Origin: JADJPO01 sp046330955
Lineage (GTDB): Bacteria; Actinomycetota; Actinomycetes; Actinomycetales; Kineosporiaceae
NCBI GenBank assembly: GCA_046330955.1
Contig: JAXLRT010000009.1
Span: 124,001-188,000, forward strand
DNA: 64,000 nt
Direction: 5' to 3'
The translations under genes and the position numbers were made by a program. The notes below the pieces were generated by a model that searched no databases, was not told the DNA's origin, and saw only the letters and a list, made by a program, of their open reading frames with translations. Shown here piece by piece: positions 48,856 through 58,693 of this stretch; positions within the stretch are counted from its first letter, which is position 1; each line of letters begins with the position of its first letter.

Positions 48856-49835
48856 GCGCTGAAGGCCTTTCTGCGCTCGATGACGATCCGGGCGAGGGCA
48901 TTCACCACGAAGGTGAGGGCGAACAGCACCAGGCCCGCGGCGATGAAGGCGCCGGTCTTGGCGGGGGAGTCGAATTCGGCGGCGTTGTTCGCGATCCGCG
49001 AGGCGAAGGTCTCGCCGCCGTTGAACAGCGACCAGGTCCACGGGCTGCCCGGGGCCAGGGTCGAGACGATGAAGGTGACCGCGATGGTCTCGCCCAGCGC
49101 GCGGCCGAGCGCCAGCATGGCCGCGCTGATCACCCCGGGCGTACCGAACGGCAGCACCGCGGTCCGGACCATCTCCCAGTGGGTGGCGCCGAGCGCCAGC
49201 GCCCCCTCCTTGCAGGGGAGCGGGGCCTGCGCGAACACCTCCCGCGAGATCGCGGTGACGATCGGCAGGATCATCACCGCGAGCACCACGCCGATGAAGC
49301 AGATGGTGCCGCCGGTGATCCCGGTGGGGGCCAGCAGCGGGATGCGCCCCAGGTGATCACTCAGGAACGTCTCGATCGGGGTGAACACCGGCCGGACGAC
49401 GATCAGCCCCCACAGTCCGTAGACGATGGACGGCACCGCGGCCAGCAGGTCGACCAGGGTGGCCGCCGGCCGGCTCAACCAGCGGGGGGAGTACTCGGTG
49501 ATGAACAGGGCGACCGCGACCCCCAGGGGGACGGCGAGCAGCATGGCGATCACGGAGGCGCTCACCGTCGTCCAGGCGAGGTCGGCGATGCCGAAACGTG
49601 GGTGATCGCCGTCGACGGTCCACTCTCGCGAGGTGAGGAAGTTCGTCTCGTTGCGCACCAGCGCCGGGACGGCCTGCGAGAGCAGGAACACCCCGATCAG
49701 GGTCACCAGGGCGACCACCACGAGGGCGGCACCCCGGGCGGTGCCGGCGAAGATCGCATCCGGCCAGCGGCGGACGGCGGTGCCCACCGTCCCGGGCTGA
49801 CCGCCCGGGACGGTGGTGACGTGAGCGGCGGCCAT
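48852..49835 (-). CDS. pstC: phosphate ABC transporter permease PstC
   Basis: This 327-residue permease has six membrane helices, the PstC motif LLAAVPSIVYGLWGL after helix 2, and the coupling loop CKEGALALGATHWEMVRTAVLPFGTPG. The ATG is two bases after the pstS stop, and the 3' end overlaps pstA, so the operon order is pstS-pstC-pstA-pstB with tight coupling. Confidence 0.93.
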   Translation of the reverse strand: MAAAHVTTVPGGQPGTVGTAVRRWPDAIFAGTARGAALVVVALVTLIGVFLLSQAVPALVRNETNFLTSREWTVDGDHPRFGIADLAWTTVSASVIAMLLAVPLGVAVALFITEYSPRWLSRPAATLVDLLAAVPSIVYGLWGLIVVRPVFTPIETFLSDHLGRIPLLAPTGITGGTICFIGVVLAVMILPIVTAISREVFAQAPLPCKEGALALGATHWEMVRTAVLPFGTPGVISAAMLALGRALGETIAVTFIVSTLAPGSPWTWSLFNGGETFASRIANNAAEFDSPAKTGAFIAAGLVLFALTFVVNALARIVIERRKAFSA

Positions 49836-49837
49836 GG

Positions 49838-50926
49838 TCAGCCGATCGCGTCGAGGGCGGCGCCGACCTTGTCGGCGACCGTTGCCGGCAGGGGCGCGTA
49901 GCCGAGTTCGGCGAGCTTGCCCTGGACGTCGGCCGAGGCGAAGTGCTTCAGGAAGGCGGTGACGGCCGCGCGCTTGGCGGCGTCGGAATAGGTCGAGCAG
50001 ACGATCTCGTAGGTGACCAGGTTGATCGGGTAGGCCCCGGGCGCCGTGGTCGCGTAGTCGAGGTCGAGGGCCAGGTCGTTGCCGGTGCCCTTCTGCTTCG
50101 CCCCGGCGATCATCGCGCCGACGCTGGTGCCCGTCAGCTCGACCGGGCCGCCGCCGTTGTCGACCCAGGCCACCCCCAGGCCGTTCTGCCGGGCGTAGGA
50201 CCACTCGACGTAGGTCAGCCCGCCCAGCTGGGCCTTGACCGCGCCGGCGACGCCGGCGGACTTGGTCTTGCCCTCGCCGATCGGGCCGTTCCACTTCTTG
50301 CCCGCCTCGAGACCCCAGGACGGGCCCGCGGCGGCCTTCAGGTACTTCTGGAAGTTGTCCGTGGTGCCGGACTCATCCGAGCGGAAGTAGACCATGATCG
50401 GGTCGTTCGGCAACGCCACCCCGGCGTTCAGGGCGGCGATCGCCGGATCGTTCCAGGCCGTGATCCTGCCCGCGAAGATCTTGCCGGCGACCTCGGCCGA
50501 GAGCACCAGCTTGGGTACGCCGGGCAGGTTGTAGGCGATGGCGATCGGCCCGGCGACCATCGGCAGGTCCCAGGCCGGGGCGCCGCACCGCTTCTCGGCC
50601 GCGGCGGCCTCCTCGGCCTTCAGCGCCGAGTCGGATCCGGCGAAGTCCACCTGGCCGGCCAGGAACTGCTTGATGCCGGCGCCGGAGCCGGTGGGGTTGT
50701 AGTTGACGGTCATGCCCGTGCAGGCGTTCTGGAACGAGGCGATGGCCGCCTCGATCGCGTTCTTCTGCGCGGAGGACCCTTCGGCCTGCAGCGTGCCGGA
50801 CGGACAACTCACGCTAGGGGCGGCGGTCGCCGCCGAGCCGGTGGCGTTCGCGTCGCTGCCACAAGCTGCCAGGGCCAGCGTGGTCATCGTGAGCGCGGCG
50901 AACGGGAGAAAACGGGTGGTCGACAC
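49838..50926 (-). CDS. pstS: phosphate-binding lipoprotein PstS
   Basis: This 362-residue protein has a lipoprotein signal ending LAAC. The phosphate-site residues are in LQAEGSSAQKNAI, FAGSDSALKAEE and RSDESGTTDNFQKYL, all characteristic of PstS. It delivers phosphate to PstCA from outside the membrane. The GTG at 50926 is chosen because the signal peptide begins there, with GAGAGGGA upstream. It is the first gene of the pst operon and probably under phosphate control. Confidence 0.94.
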   Translation of the reverse strand: MSTTRFLPFAALTMTTLALAACGSDANATGSAATAAPSVSCPSGTLQAEGSSAQKNAIEAAIASFQNACTGMTVNYNPTGSGAGIKQFLAGQVDFAGSDSALKAEEAAAAEKRCGAPAWDLPMVAGPIAIAYNLPGVPKLVLSAEVAGKIFAGRITAWNDPAIAALNAGVALPNDPIMVYFRSDESGTTDNFQKYLKAAAGPSWGLEAGKKWNGPIGEGKTKSAGVAGAVKAQLGGLTYVEWSYARQNGLGVAWVDNGGGPVELTGTSVGAMIAGAKQKGTGNDLALDLDYATTAPGAYPINLVTYEIVCSTYSDAAKRAAVTAFLKHFASADVQGKLAELGYAPLPATVADKVGAALDAIG

Positions 50927-51071
50927 GAGAATGCGTCCCTCTCGACGGGATTCGGTGGAGTGCCCGCGACGCTGCGGGCCGGAGGGAACCGAACCCGTGC
51001 CCACCCACCACGGCGGCCCGGGCCGGCCCCTGTCAGGGACGCTAGACAGGCCAGAAAGCCGGGAAGATCGC

Positions 51072-51093
51072 GCGGCGTGCACGACGCATGAAC
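51072..51093 (-). promoter_or_regulatory. possible PHO box upstream of pstS
   Basis: On the minus strand two adjacent 11-mers, GTTCATGCGTC and GTGCACGCCGC, agree at seven positions and begin with the GTTCA-like core of actinobacterial PhoP sites. They lie about 145 bases before the pstS start. The match is weak. Confidence 0.3.
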
Positions 51094-51175
51094 GGTGTCG
51101 GGCGACTCGCCGACAGCGCTGTCACCGATTCTGGACGAAGGTCACCAGTGGCTCGAGACGGGCATGTCCGGCCGG

Positions 51176-52265
51176 TCAGCGCAGGGCGACGTACCGCTCG
51201 AGGCCCACCACGGTGGCTCGGCGGCCGTTCGGGTGGGTCACGTGGGCCACCAGCACCTCACCGGGCGCCAGGTAGGGGTCGTCGTGCGGCACGTGCTTCA
51301 GCAACTCGCGCGTGGTCCGCTCGCGCAACGCCCGGAACACCCCGGCCAGCACCGGGCGGTGGGTACACATCGCCGCGGGCCGGTCCCGCTCGATCAGGTC
51401 GAACAGGTGGCGGCGGGCCTTGTCGGGGTCACGCCGGAAGCCTCGTTCGGTCAGCCCGCCCTTGGTACGGATCTTCACCTTGGCCAGGGCGGCATAGGGG
51501 GTGACGGTGTCGATGCATCGACGCCAGGGCGAACTCAGCAGGTACTCGGGCTGCCAGCAGGCCAACAACGAGGCCAGTGAGGCCGCCTGCCGCCGCCCGG
51601 AGGCGATCAATGGCCGGTCGGCGTCGGCTCGGGCCCAGGCGTCGCGGGGACGGGCGGTGCCGTGCCGGACGATCAGCACCGGCGTCGTGTCCAGCTCGCC
51701 GTCAGCGGCCATCGCCGCCAGGGCGTCGAGCGGTGCCGCGTCGGTCGGGTGCGCCAGCAGCTCGCCCACCTGCTCCAACGGAACCCAGGCCACGCCGTCC
51801 ACCTCGGTCAGCGGAGCGGTGGCCCGGCCCTGCCGCACCGGTCGCCCGGCCCAGTAGCTGGACTGCTTCACCGCGCCGTTCTGATCGAGGTAGCGCACCG
51901 AGGGCAGGGCGCGACCCAGGACGGCCTCGACGCCGGTCTCCTCGGCCAGCTCGCGGACGGCGCACTCGGGCAGACTCTCGCCGTCCTCGAGCTTGCCCTT
52001 GGGGAACGACCAGTCGTCGTACTTCGGCCGGTGCACCATGAGCAACTCGACGCCCGCCGCCGCCGTCCGCCAGCACAGCACCCCGGCGGCCAGCACGGTC
52101 GGCGTGGCGCCGTTGAGCGCGGCGGCCGCGTTCCCGTTGGACGCCGCCGGCGGCGGGGGCGCCGGAGCCGTGCCCGCCTGGTCGGGGCGCCGTCGGTTCG
52201 GCCGACGGCGACGCTGAATCAGCGGGCTGGTCCGCGGTGGACTCGACCCCCGGCGAGGTGGACAA
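51176..52265 (-). CDS. mutT1: NUDIX hydrolase fused to histidine phosphatase (MutT1-like), N-terminus apparently frameshifted
   Basis: The body has a NUDIX box (GKLEDGESLPECAVRELAEE then TGV) and a C-terminal phosphoglycerate-mutase-like domain with LIVRHGTARPRDAW and MCTHRPVL. MutT1 of mycobacteria, which has this fusion and lies beside ppk, hydrolyses 8-oxo-dGTP and diadenosine polyphosphates. The body frame has no good start until GTG 52096, inside the fold. A different frame begins at TTG 52265 with GGAG six bases upstream and reads STSPGVESTADQPADSAS, typical coding composition. The two join only with a one-base shift near 52140-52170, in a GC-rich run, so a frameshift or sequence error is likely. 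Confidence 0.8.
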
Positions 52266-52278
52266 GTGTCGCTCCGTC

Positions 52279-54627
52279 TCAGCGTCGTCGGGTGACCGTG
52301 CGCCGGCTGGGCCGGGTCGCGATCATGTGAGCTTGCAGGTCCCGGCCGGGGTGGCCGGCGGTACCGCCGTGGCGTACCCAGTCCCCGTCCGGGCCGAGGT
52401 GCCACGAGATCGTGTCCTCGTCCATGGCCAGGGTCATGATCTGGTCGAGTTCGGCCAGATGACCGGGATCGCTGAGGCGCACCAGCGCCTCGACCCGCCG
52501 GTCGAGGTTGCGGTGCATCATGTCGGAGCTGCCGATGTACACCACCGGCTCGCCCTTGTTCTCGAACCAGAACACCCGGGAGTGCTCCAGGTAACGACCC
52601 AGGATGCTGCGCACCCGGATGTTCTCGCTCAAACCTGGCACACCTGGACGAATCGCGCAGATCCCGCGGACGACGACGTCCACCGGGACGCCGGCCTGCG
52701 AGGCGCGGTACAGCGCGTCGATCAGCACCTCGTCCACGATCGAGTTCATCTTCAACCGCACCCGCGCCGGGTGTCCCTCGGCGTGGTTGGCGATCTCCCG
52801 GTTGACCCGGTCGACCAGGCCGCTGCGCAGCGACCGCGGGGCGACCAGCAACCGCCGGTAGGCGGTCTTGGGCGCGTACCCGGACAGCTGGTTGAACAAC
52901 CGGGTCAGGTCCTCGCCGACCTGCGGGTCGCAGGTGAGCAGGCCGAGGTCCTCGTAGAGCCGGGCGGTCTTCGGGTTGTAGTTACCGGTGCCGACGTGGC
53001 AGTAGCGGCGCAGCCCCTCGGCCTCCTGCCGGACGACGAGACTCAGCTTGGCGTGCGTCTTGAGGCCGACGATGCCGTACACCACGTGCACGCCCGCCTG
53101 CTCGAGCTTGCGCGCCCAGCTGATGTTGGCCTGCTCGTCGAACCGGGCCTTGATCTCGACCAGGGCGAGCACCTGCTTGCCGGCCTCGGCGGCGTCGATC
53201 AGGGCGTCGACGATCGGGGAGTCGCCGCTGGTGCGGTACAGGGTCTGCTTGATCGCCAGCACCCGCGGGTCGGCGGCCGCCTGCTCCAGGAATGCCTGCA
53301 CGCTCGTCGAGAACGAGTCGTACGGGTGGTGCAGCAGGATGTCGCGCGTCCGAATCGCGGCGAACACGTCGCTGGGCTTGGCGGTCTCGACCTCGTTGAG
53401 GTGGCGGTGGGTCTTGGGCAGGTACTTGGGGTAGTGCAGTTCGGGGACGTCGAGATCGGCGATGGTGTTCAGCCCGCGCAGGTCGAGCGGCTCCGACAGG
53501 GTGTAGACCTCGGCGTCGCTGACCCCCAGTTCGCGGATCAGCAGCTCGCGCACGTGGTCGTCGATGGTGTCGGCGAGTTCGAGCCGCACCGGCGGCCCGA
53601 ACCGGCGGCGCAGCAGCTCCTTCTCCAGCGCCTGCAGCAGATTCTCGGCGTCGTCCTCCTCGACCTCGAGGTCCTCGTTGCGGGTGACGCGGAAGGTGTG
53701 GTGCTGCAGCACCTCCATGCCGGGGAACAGCTGGTCGAGGTGCACGGCGATGACGTCCTCGACCGGCACGAAGCGCGAGTGGTGCAGGTCGTCGCCGTCC
53801 ACCCGGATGAACCGTGGCAGCAGCGGCGGCACCTTGACCCGCGCGAAGTGCTCCTTGTCGGTCACCGGGTTGCGCAGGATGACCGCCAGGTTCAGCGAGA
53901 GCCCGGAGATGTAGGGGAACGGGTGCGCCGGGTCGACCGCCAGCGGGGTCAGCACCGGGAAGACCTGCTCGCGGAAGAAGGTGTGCAACCGGTCCTGCTC
54001 GGAGGCGGACAGCGCGTCCCAGTGCACCAGCGCGATGCCGGCCTCACGCAGCTCCGGGGCCACCTCGTCGGTGTAGATCTTGGCGTGCTCGGTCATCATC
54101 TCGTGCGCGCGCTCGCCGATCGCCTCGAGCAGGTCGCGCGGTTCGAGGCCGCTGGCCGCGGTGACCGCCAGCCCGGTGGCGATCCGGCGCTTGAGGCCGG
54201 CCACGCGGACCATGAAGAACTCGTCGAGGTTGCTGGCGAAGATCGCCAGGAACCGGGCCCGCTCCAGCAGCGGCAGCGTGTCGTCCCGCGAGAGTTCGAG
54301 CACCCGGGTGTTGAAGGCCAGCCAGGACAGCTCGCGGTCGAGGAAGCGATCGCTGCGCAACGGTTCGGGTTCGCCCGGGACGCCGAGTACCCGGACGTCG
54401 CTCGCGGCGGCCGCAGCCGGGGCCGCGGTCGCCGCCGGCGTGGCGGCCGGGGTGGATGCCGCCTCGTCCTGAGGTGGCGATGCGGAGCCGTTGGACGGCG
54501 CGGCGTCCTTGGCGCCCGACGCGGCCATGACGGCGGCAACGGGGGTGCGGGTGCGTGAGGTTCGCGGCCGGCGGACGGGGCCGGCCGACGACGCCGGTGT
54601 CGTCGCAGAGCTGGTCATGCCCGGCAT
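52279..54627 (-). CDS. ppk1: polyphosphate kinase 1
   Basis: This 782-residue protein has the four PPK1 parts. The N-terminal domain starts DRELSWLAFNTRVLELS and includes FASNLDEFFMVRV. The catalytic histidine is in RYCHVGTGNYNPKTARLYEDLGL, and the second conserved His is in YIGSSDMMHRNLDRRVE. It polymerises the gamma phosphate of ATP into polyphosphate reversibly. The first 75 residues are an Ala/Thr/Pro-rich extension not needed for the fold; ATG 54618 is an alternative start. The MutT1-like gene follows 13 bases later. Confidence 0.95.
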   Translation of the reverse strand: MPGMTSSATTPASSAGPVRRPRTSRTRTPVAAVMAASGAKDAAPSNGSASPPQDEAASTPAATPAATAAPAAAAASDVRVLGVPGEPEPLRSDRFLDRELSWLAFNTRVLELSRDDTLPLLERARFLAIFASNLDEFFMVRVAGLKRRIATGLAVTAASGLEPRDLLEAIGERAHEMMTEHAKIYTDEVAPELREAGIALVHWDALSASEQDRLHTFFREQVFPVLTPLAVDPAHPFPYISGLSLNLAVILRNPVTDKEHFARVKVPPLLPRFIRVDGDDLHHSRFVPVEDVIAVHLDQLFPGMEVLQHHTFRVTRNEDLEVEEDDAENLLQALEKELLRRRFGPPVRLELADTIDDHVRELLIRELGVSDAEVYTLSEPLDLRGLNTIADLDVPELHYPKYLPKTHRHLNEVETAKPSDVFAAIRTRDILLHHPYDSFSTSVQAFLEQAAADPRVLAIKQTLYRTSGDSPIVDALIDAAEAGKQVLALVEIKARFDEQANISWARKLEQAGVHVVYGIVGLKTHAKLSLVVRQEAEGLRRYCHVGTGNYNPKTARLYEDLGLLTCDPQVGEDLTRLFNQLSGYAPKTAYRRLLVAPRSLRSGLVDRVNREIANHAEGHPARVRLKMNSIVDEVLIDALYRASQAGVPVDVVVRGICAIRPGVPGLSENIRVRSILGRYLEHSRVFWFENKGEPVVYIGSSDMMHRNLDRRVEALVRLSDPGHLAELDQIMTLAMDEDTISWHLGPDGDWVRHGGTAGHPGRDLQAHMIATRPSRRTVTRRR

Positions 54628-54660
54628 CGTTTCACGGCAACGTGACCTGCCGTTAGGGAC

Positions 54661-55629
54661 TCAGGGCACCTTCGAGCCACCTGTTCGCCGCACGTACATC
54701 ACGTCGGTGTCGTGGTGGGCGAAACCGAGGGAGTGGTATACCGCCTTGGCAGCGGCATTGTCGGCCTCGACGTAGAGCATCGCGCGGTTCAGCCCGGACT
54801 CGGCGAGCCAGTGCAGGCCGGCCAGCGTCAGGCTGCGGCCGAGCCCGCGGCCCTGGTGGGCCGGGTCGACCCCGACCACGTAGACCTCGCCGATCGGTTC
54901 GTGGGCATGACCGGCCGGGGAGCCGTGGACCTTGGTCCAGTGGAAGCCGATCATCACCGGGCGGCCGGACTCGTCCTGCTCGGCGATGAGGAAACCGTGT
55001 GGGTCGAACCACCCCTCGGCCAGGCGCACCTGCAGATCGCGGTCGGTCCAGTCGCCCTGCTCGGGGTGGTCGGCGAAGGCCCGGGCGTTCAGCGCCAGCC
55101 AGGTGGCGTCGTCCTCGCCCGGCACGAAACTGCGCAACCGGACGCCGTCCGGCAACGTCAGCGGCGGCAACGTCACGTCGAGGCGACGGCGCCACTGCTC
55201 CAGCCGGCGTCCCTCGGCGAACCCCAAGGATGCCGCGAGCCGGCGTGCGGCCGGGTGCGAACCGTGCGACCACAGCCGGAGCCGGCCGTCGGGGGAGGCC
55301 GCGACGGTCGCCTCCACCAGAGCCTGCCCCACCCCCTGGCTTCGATCGGCCGGGTCGACCACCACCTCGGCGGCTGCCCCCGCGACCAGGTCGGTCGGAT
55401 CGAGATGGGCATACCCGACGATCCGGTCATCGGGTAGCAGGGCGAGCAGGTGACGGTCGCCGCCGTCCGGCCGGCCGTCGTGGTCCCCGCCGCGCAGCAG
55501 GTGTAACCGGACGTGTTCGCTCAGCGGTTCGGTGCCGTCGACGTGGGCCGCCCGGTGACACAACGCCGTCACGGCGCTCACCTGGTCGGGGGTGAGCAGC
55601 GGGACGACACGCACGGACACCGAGGTCAT
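54661..55629 (-). CDS. mshD: mycothiol synthase
   Basis: This 322-residue protein has two GNAT domains in tandem. The first contains DPADRSQGVGQALVEA, and the active C-terminal one contains VVGVDPAHQGRGLGRSLTLAGLHWL followed by LYVEADNAAAKAVYHSLGF. It acetylates the cysteine amine of Cys-GlcN-Ins with acetyl-CoA, the last step of mycothiol synthesis. It ends 33 bases before ppk1 begins on the same strand. Mycothiol is specific to actinobacteria, which supports the assignment of the organism. Confidence 0.93.
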   Translation of the reverse strand: MTSVSVRVVPLLTPDQVSAVTALCHRAAHVDGTEPLSEHVRLHLLRGGDHDGRPDGGDRHLLALLPDDRIVGYAHLDPTDLVAGAAAEVVVDPADRSQGVGQALVEATVAASPDGRLRLWSHGSHPAARRLAASLGFAEGRRLEQWRRRLDVTLPPLTLPDGVRLRSFVPGEDDATWLALNARAFADHPEQGDWTDRDLQVRLAEGWFDPHGFLIAEQDESGRPVMIGFHWTKVHGSPAGHAHEPIGEVYVVGVDPAHQGRGLGRSLTLAGLHWLAESGLNRAMLYVEADNAAAKAVYHSLGFAHHDTDVMYVRRTGGSKVP

Positions 55630-55780
55630 GGGCAGACCCTACGAGCCGCGGTCGGGCACGGGGTGTGCGGCGGGGGCACGGCATGGCCCGTTCGGGTGAC
55701 GCGCCCGGCGCGGGGCAGTACCGTCCGGGACACATCCCGCCAGTTCGACAGGGGGCCGATGCGGCCCCGGAGGAGGCACC

Positions 55781-57616
55781 ATGTTGCGACAGGGGCGCCG
55801 ACGGCGCACTCTTCTCGGGCTCGCCGTGGCCGGGGCCACCGCGGCCGCGGTGTCCACGTCCGCCGCCACGGCGGTCGCGGCCCCCGCCCCGGCACCGGGG
55901 CCGACGCCGGTCGATCTGCAGATCCTGAGCTTCAACGACTACCACGGTCATCTGAAGCCGCCGTCGGGCTCCGACAGCCAGCTGCCGGGTCAGGGCACGA
56001 CGGCCTTCGGCGGGGTGCAGTACCTGTCCAGCACCCTGTCGGCGTTGCGCGCCGGCAAGAAGAACAGCCTCACGGTGGCCGCGGGTGACCTGATCGGGGG
56101 CAGCCCGTTCCTGTCCGGGCTGTTCCACGACGAGCCCAGTGTGGAATCGCTGAACACGTTGAAGCTCAACGTCTCGAGCGTGGGCAATCACGAGTTCGAC
56201 GAGGGCGTCGGCGAGCTGCTGCGGATGCAGTACGGCGGGTGCCGCACCGACTCCGGCTGCTACCTGCCGACGCCGTACGGCGGTGCGAAGTACCGGTACC
56301 TGGCGGCCAACGTGGTCTACAACGACGGCGTCAAGGTCAAGGCCCCCGCCGGCAGCCACGACTACGGCGAGTGGTTCAGGTCCCGCACCGGGCGCAGCAT
56401 CCTGCCGCCGACCTGGGTCACCGAGGTCGACGACATCAAGGTCGGCTTCATCGGCATGACCCTCGAGGGCACCCCCGAGCTGGTGGCCCAGTCCGGCATC
56501 AAGGACGTCAGCTTCAAGGACGAGGTGGCCACGGCCAACCTCGCCGCGGCCGACCTGGCCCAGCGGGGCGTGAAGGCGATCGTGGTGCTGGTGCACGAGG
56601 GCGGGGTGCCGCCCAGCGGCGCCGCCTACAACTTCCCGTGCACCGGCGAGAACAGCGGGTCGTCGATCTCGGGGCCGATCGTCACCATCGCCCAGAACCT
56701 CGACCCGCGCATCGACATGGTGGTCAGCGGGCACACCCATCAGCCGTACACGTGCATGATCCCCGACCCGGCGGGCAACCCCCGGTCGGTGACCAGCGCG
56801 ATGGCGTTCGGCCGGCTGGTGACCGAGACCAACCTGAAGCTCGACCGTCGCACCAAGGACGTCATCCGCTCGTCCGTGGTCGCGGTGAACCGTCCCGTGG
56901 TGCGGACCATCACCCCCGACCCGGCGCAGACCGCGATCATCGCCAAGTGGGATGCGCTGTCGGCCCCGATCGGCAACCGCGTGGTCGGCTCGATCGCCGC
57001 TGACATCAAGCGGGCCGTGAACGCCGACGGGACGCCGGACAACCGGGCCGCCGAGTCCAGCCTGGGTGACCTGATCGCCGATGCCCAGCTCGACCGGACG
57101 TCGGCCAACGGCGCCCAGATCGCCTTCATGAACTCCGGCGGCGTGCGAGCGGACCTGCTCTACGCCGGCTCGGCGGCCGGTGAGGGTGACGGCAACGTGA
57201 CCTACGGCGAGGCGTTCGCCGTCCAGCCGTTCGGCAACCTGCTGGTCACGCTGACCCTGACCGGGGCGCAGATCGACACCGTGCTGGAGCAGCAGTTCAA
57301 CAGCGCCCGGTCGCGCCCGATCCTGATCAACGGGGTCTCGCGCGGGTTCACGTACTCGTACTCGGCCGGGGCGCCACAGGGCAGCAAGATCGACCCTGCG
57401 ACGATCAAGCTCAACGGGGTCACCATCGACCCGGCGGCCAGCTACCGGGTGACGGTGAACAACTTCCTGGCCGACGGTGGTGACGGCTTCCTCGAGCTCA
57501 AGAACGGCACCAACCGCGTCGGCGGCGGTGTCGATCTCGACGAGTTCGTCGCCTGGCTCGGCACCCACCCCGCCACCGCACCCCCCAGCCCCACCCGCAT
57601 CACCGTCCTGCCGTAA
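55781..57616 (+). CDS. secreted bifunctional metallophosphatase/5'-nucleotidase
   Basis: This 611-residue protein has a signal with four arginines (RRRRTLLGLAVAGA), which resembles a Tat signal. The two-metal catalytic domain shows ILSFNDYHGHL, AAGDLIGGSP, VGNHEFDEG, VLVHEGG and VVSGHTHQPY. The C-terminal substrate domain has NSGGVRADL and a final NNFLADGGDGF that in 5'-nucleotidases stacks on the base. It releases phosphate from extracellular nucleotides, which suits its place beside phosphate-uptake genes. GGAGGAGG precedes the ATG. Confidence 0.92.
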   Translation: MLRQGRRRRTLLGLAVAGATAAAVSTSAATAVAAPAPAPGPTPVDLQILSFNDYHGHLKPPSGSDSQLPGQGTTAFGGVQYLSSTLSALRAGKKNSLTVAAGDLIGGSPFLSGLFHDEPSVESLNTLKLNVSSVGNHEFDEGVGELLRMQYGGCRTDSGCYLPTPYGGAKYRYLAANVVYNDGVKVKAPAGSHDYGEWFRSRTGRSILPPTWVTEVDDIKVGFIGMTLEGTPELVAQSGIKDVSFKDEVATANLAAADLAQRGVKAIVVLVHEGGVPPSGAAYNFPCTGENSGSSISGPIVTIAQNLDPRIDMVVSGHTHQPYTCMIPDPAGNPRSVTSAMAFGRLVTETNLKLDRRTKDVIRSSVVAVNRPVVRTITPDPAQTAIIAKWDALSAPIGNRVVGSIAADIKRAVNADGTPDNRAAESSLGDLIADAQLDRTSANGAQIAFMNSGGVRADLLYAGSAAGEGDGNVTYGEAFAVQPFGNLLVTLTLTGAQIDTVLEQQFNSARSRPILINGVSRGFTYSYSAGAPQGSKIDPATIKLNGVTIDPAASYRVTVNNFLADGGDGFLELKNGTNRVGGGVDLDEFVAWLGTHPATAPPSPTRITVLP

Positions 57617-57648
57617 CCCACCCCCAACCCGCACCCCCAAAACCCGCT

Positions 57649-57734
57649 CATGCTCCGCGGGTGACCGTTCATGCTCCGCGGGTGACGCGTTTCGACCGGT
57701 TTTCGCCGGCGTCACGCGTCACCTGCGGAGCATG
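57649..57734. repeat. palindromic element between convergent 5'-nucleotidase and glnR
   Basis: CATGCTCCGCGGGTGACGCG at 57670-57689 pairs with 57715-57734 with one mismatch around a 25-base loop that itself has a CCGG/CCGG stem. The left-arm motif CATGCTCCGCGGGTGAC is repeated directly 21 bases upstream (57649-57665). It could end both convergent transcripts. Confidence 0.85.
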
Positions 57735-57793
57735 ACGCGGTTTGGGGGCGGGGGTGGGGCGGGGGTGGGGCGCAGGGGAGATGCGGCTGGCGG

Positions 57794-58543
57794 TCAGGCG
57801 TCGACGCGGCCCGGGGACGGCGCCTCGACGGCGGCCGGGGTGTCGTCGTCCGCATCGACGGCTCGGCCGCTGGGGACGAACCGGTACCCCACGTTGCGCA
57901 CCGTGCCGATCAGGGCCTCGTTGTCGGTGCCCAGCTTCGCCCGCAACCGGCGCACGTGGACGTCGACCGTGCGGGTGCCGCCGAAGTAGTCGTACCCCCA
58001 GACCTCCTGCAGCAACTGCGCCCGGGTGAAGACCCGGCCGGGGTGCTGTGCGAGGTACTTGAGCAGTTCGAACTCCTTGTAGGTCAGGTCGAGCGAGCGA
58101 CGGCGCAACCGGGCGCTGTACGTCGCCTCGTCGATCACCAGGTCGCCGCTGCGGATCTCGCTGGACTCCGGCTCGCGATCGAGTTCGAGCGCCCGGCTAC
58201 GCGCGGTGGCCAGGCGCAGCCGCGCCTCCACCTCGGCCGGGCCTGCGGTGTCCAGCAGCACGTCGTCCATGCCCCAGTCGACGGCGACGGCGGTCAGGCC
58301 GCCCTCGGTGAGCACCAGCAGCAGCGGCGCCGACAACCCCGTGGTGCGCAGCAGCCGGCACAGCGAGCGGGCCCCGGCGAGGTCGCGGCGGCCGTCCACC
58401 AGGATCGCGTCGGCGACCGGGGCATCGACCAGGACGGCGGGCTCGGCCGGCAGGACGCGCACCTGATGGGCCAGCAGCCCCAGCGCGGGCAGCACCTCGG
58501 ACGAGGGCGCCAGTGCGTTGGTCAGCAAGAGCAACTGGGCCAC
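57794..58543 (-). CDS. glnR: GlnR-type orphan OmpR-family nitrogen regulator
   Basis: This 249-residue protein matches Streptomyces GlnR along its length. The receiver domain begins LLLLTNALAPSSEVLPALGLL and holds Asp50 in ILVDGRRD; it lacks the usual phosphorylation pocket, as in known GlnR. WGMDDVLLDTAGPAEVEARLRLA closes the receiver. The winged helix contains LDLTYKEFELLKYLAQHPGR and TVDVHVRRLRAKLG. GlnR activates nitrogen assimilation genes and is known to cross-talk with phosphate control. There is no sensor kinase gene beside it. It is convergent with the 5'-nucleotidase. Confidence 0.93.
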   Translation of the reverse strand: MAQLLLLTNALAPSSEVLPALGLLAHQVRVLPAEPAVLVDAPVADAILVDGRRDLAGARSLCRLLRTTGLSAPLLLVLTEGGLTAVAVDWGMDDVLLDTAGPAEVEARLRLATARSRALELDREPESSEIRSGDLVIDEATYSARLRRRSLDLTYKEFELLKYLAQHPGRVFTRAQLLQEVWGYDYFGGTRTVDVHVRRLRAKLGTDNEALIGTVRNVGYRFVPSGRAVDADDDTPAAVEAPSPGRVDA

Positions 58544-58693
58544 GAGGCCTCCTTCCCAAGTGGGTCCGGGAACCCGCCTGGTGTGTGATCGCGGATGCGA
58601 TCGGGCCGCGCCGCGTCACTGCGGGGAAGCGAGACGTCCACCCAGGATAGCGACCGGGTGATCGAGCGGGTCAGCTCGCCGGGATCTGTCAGG

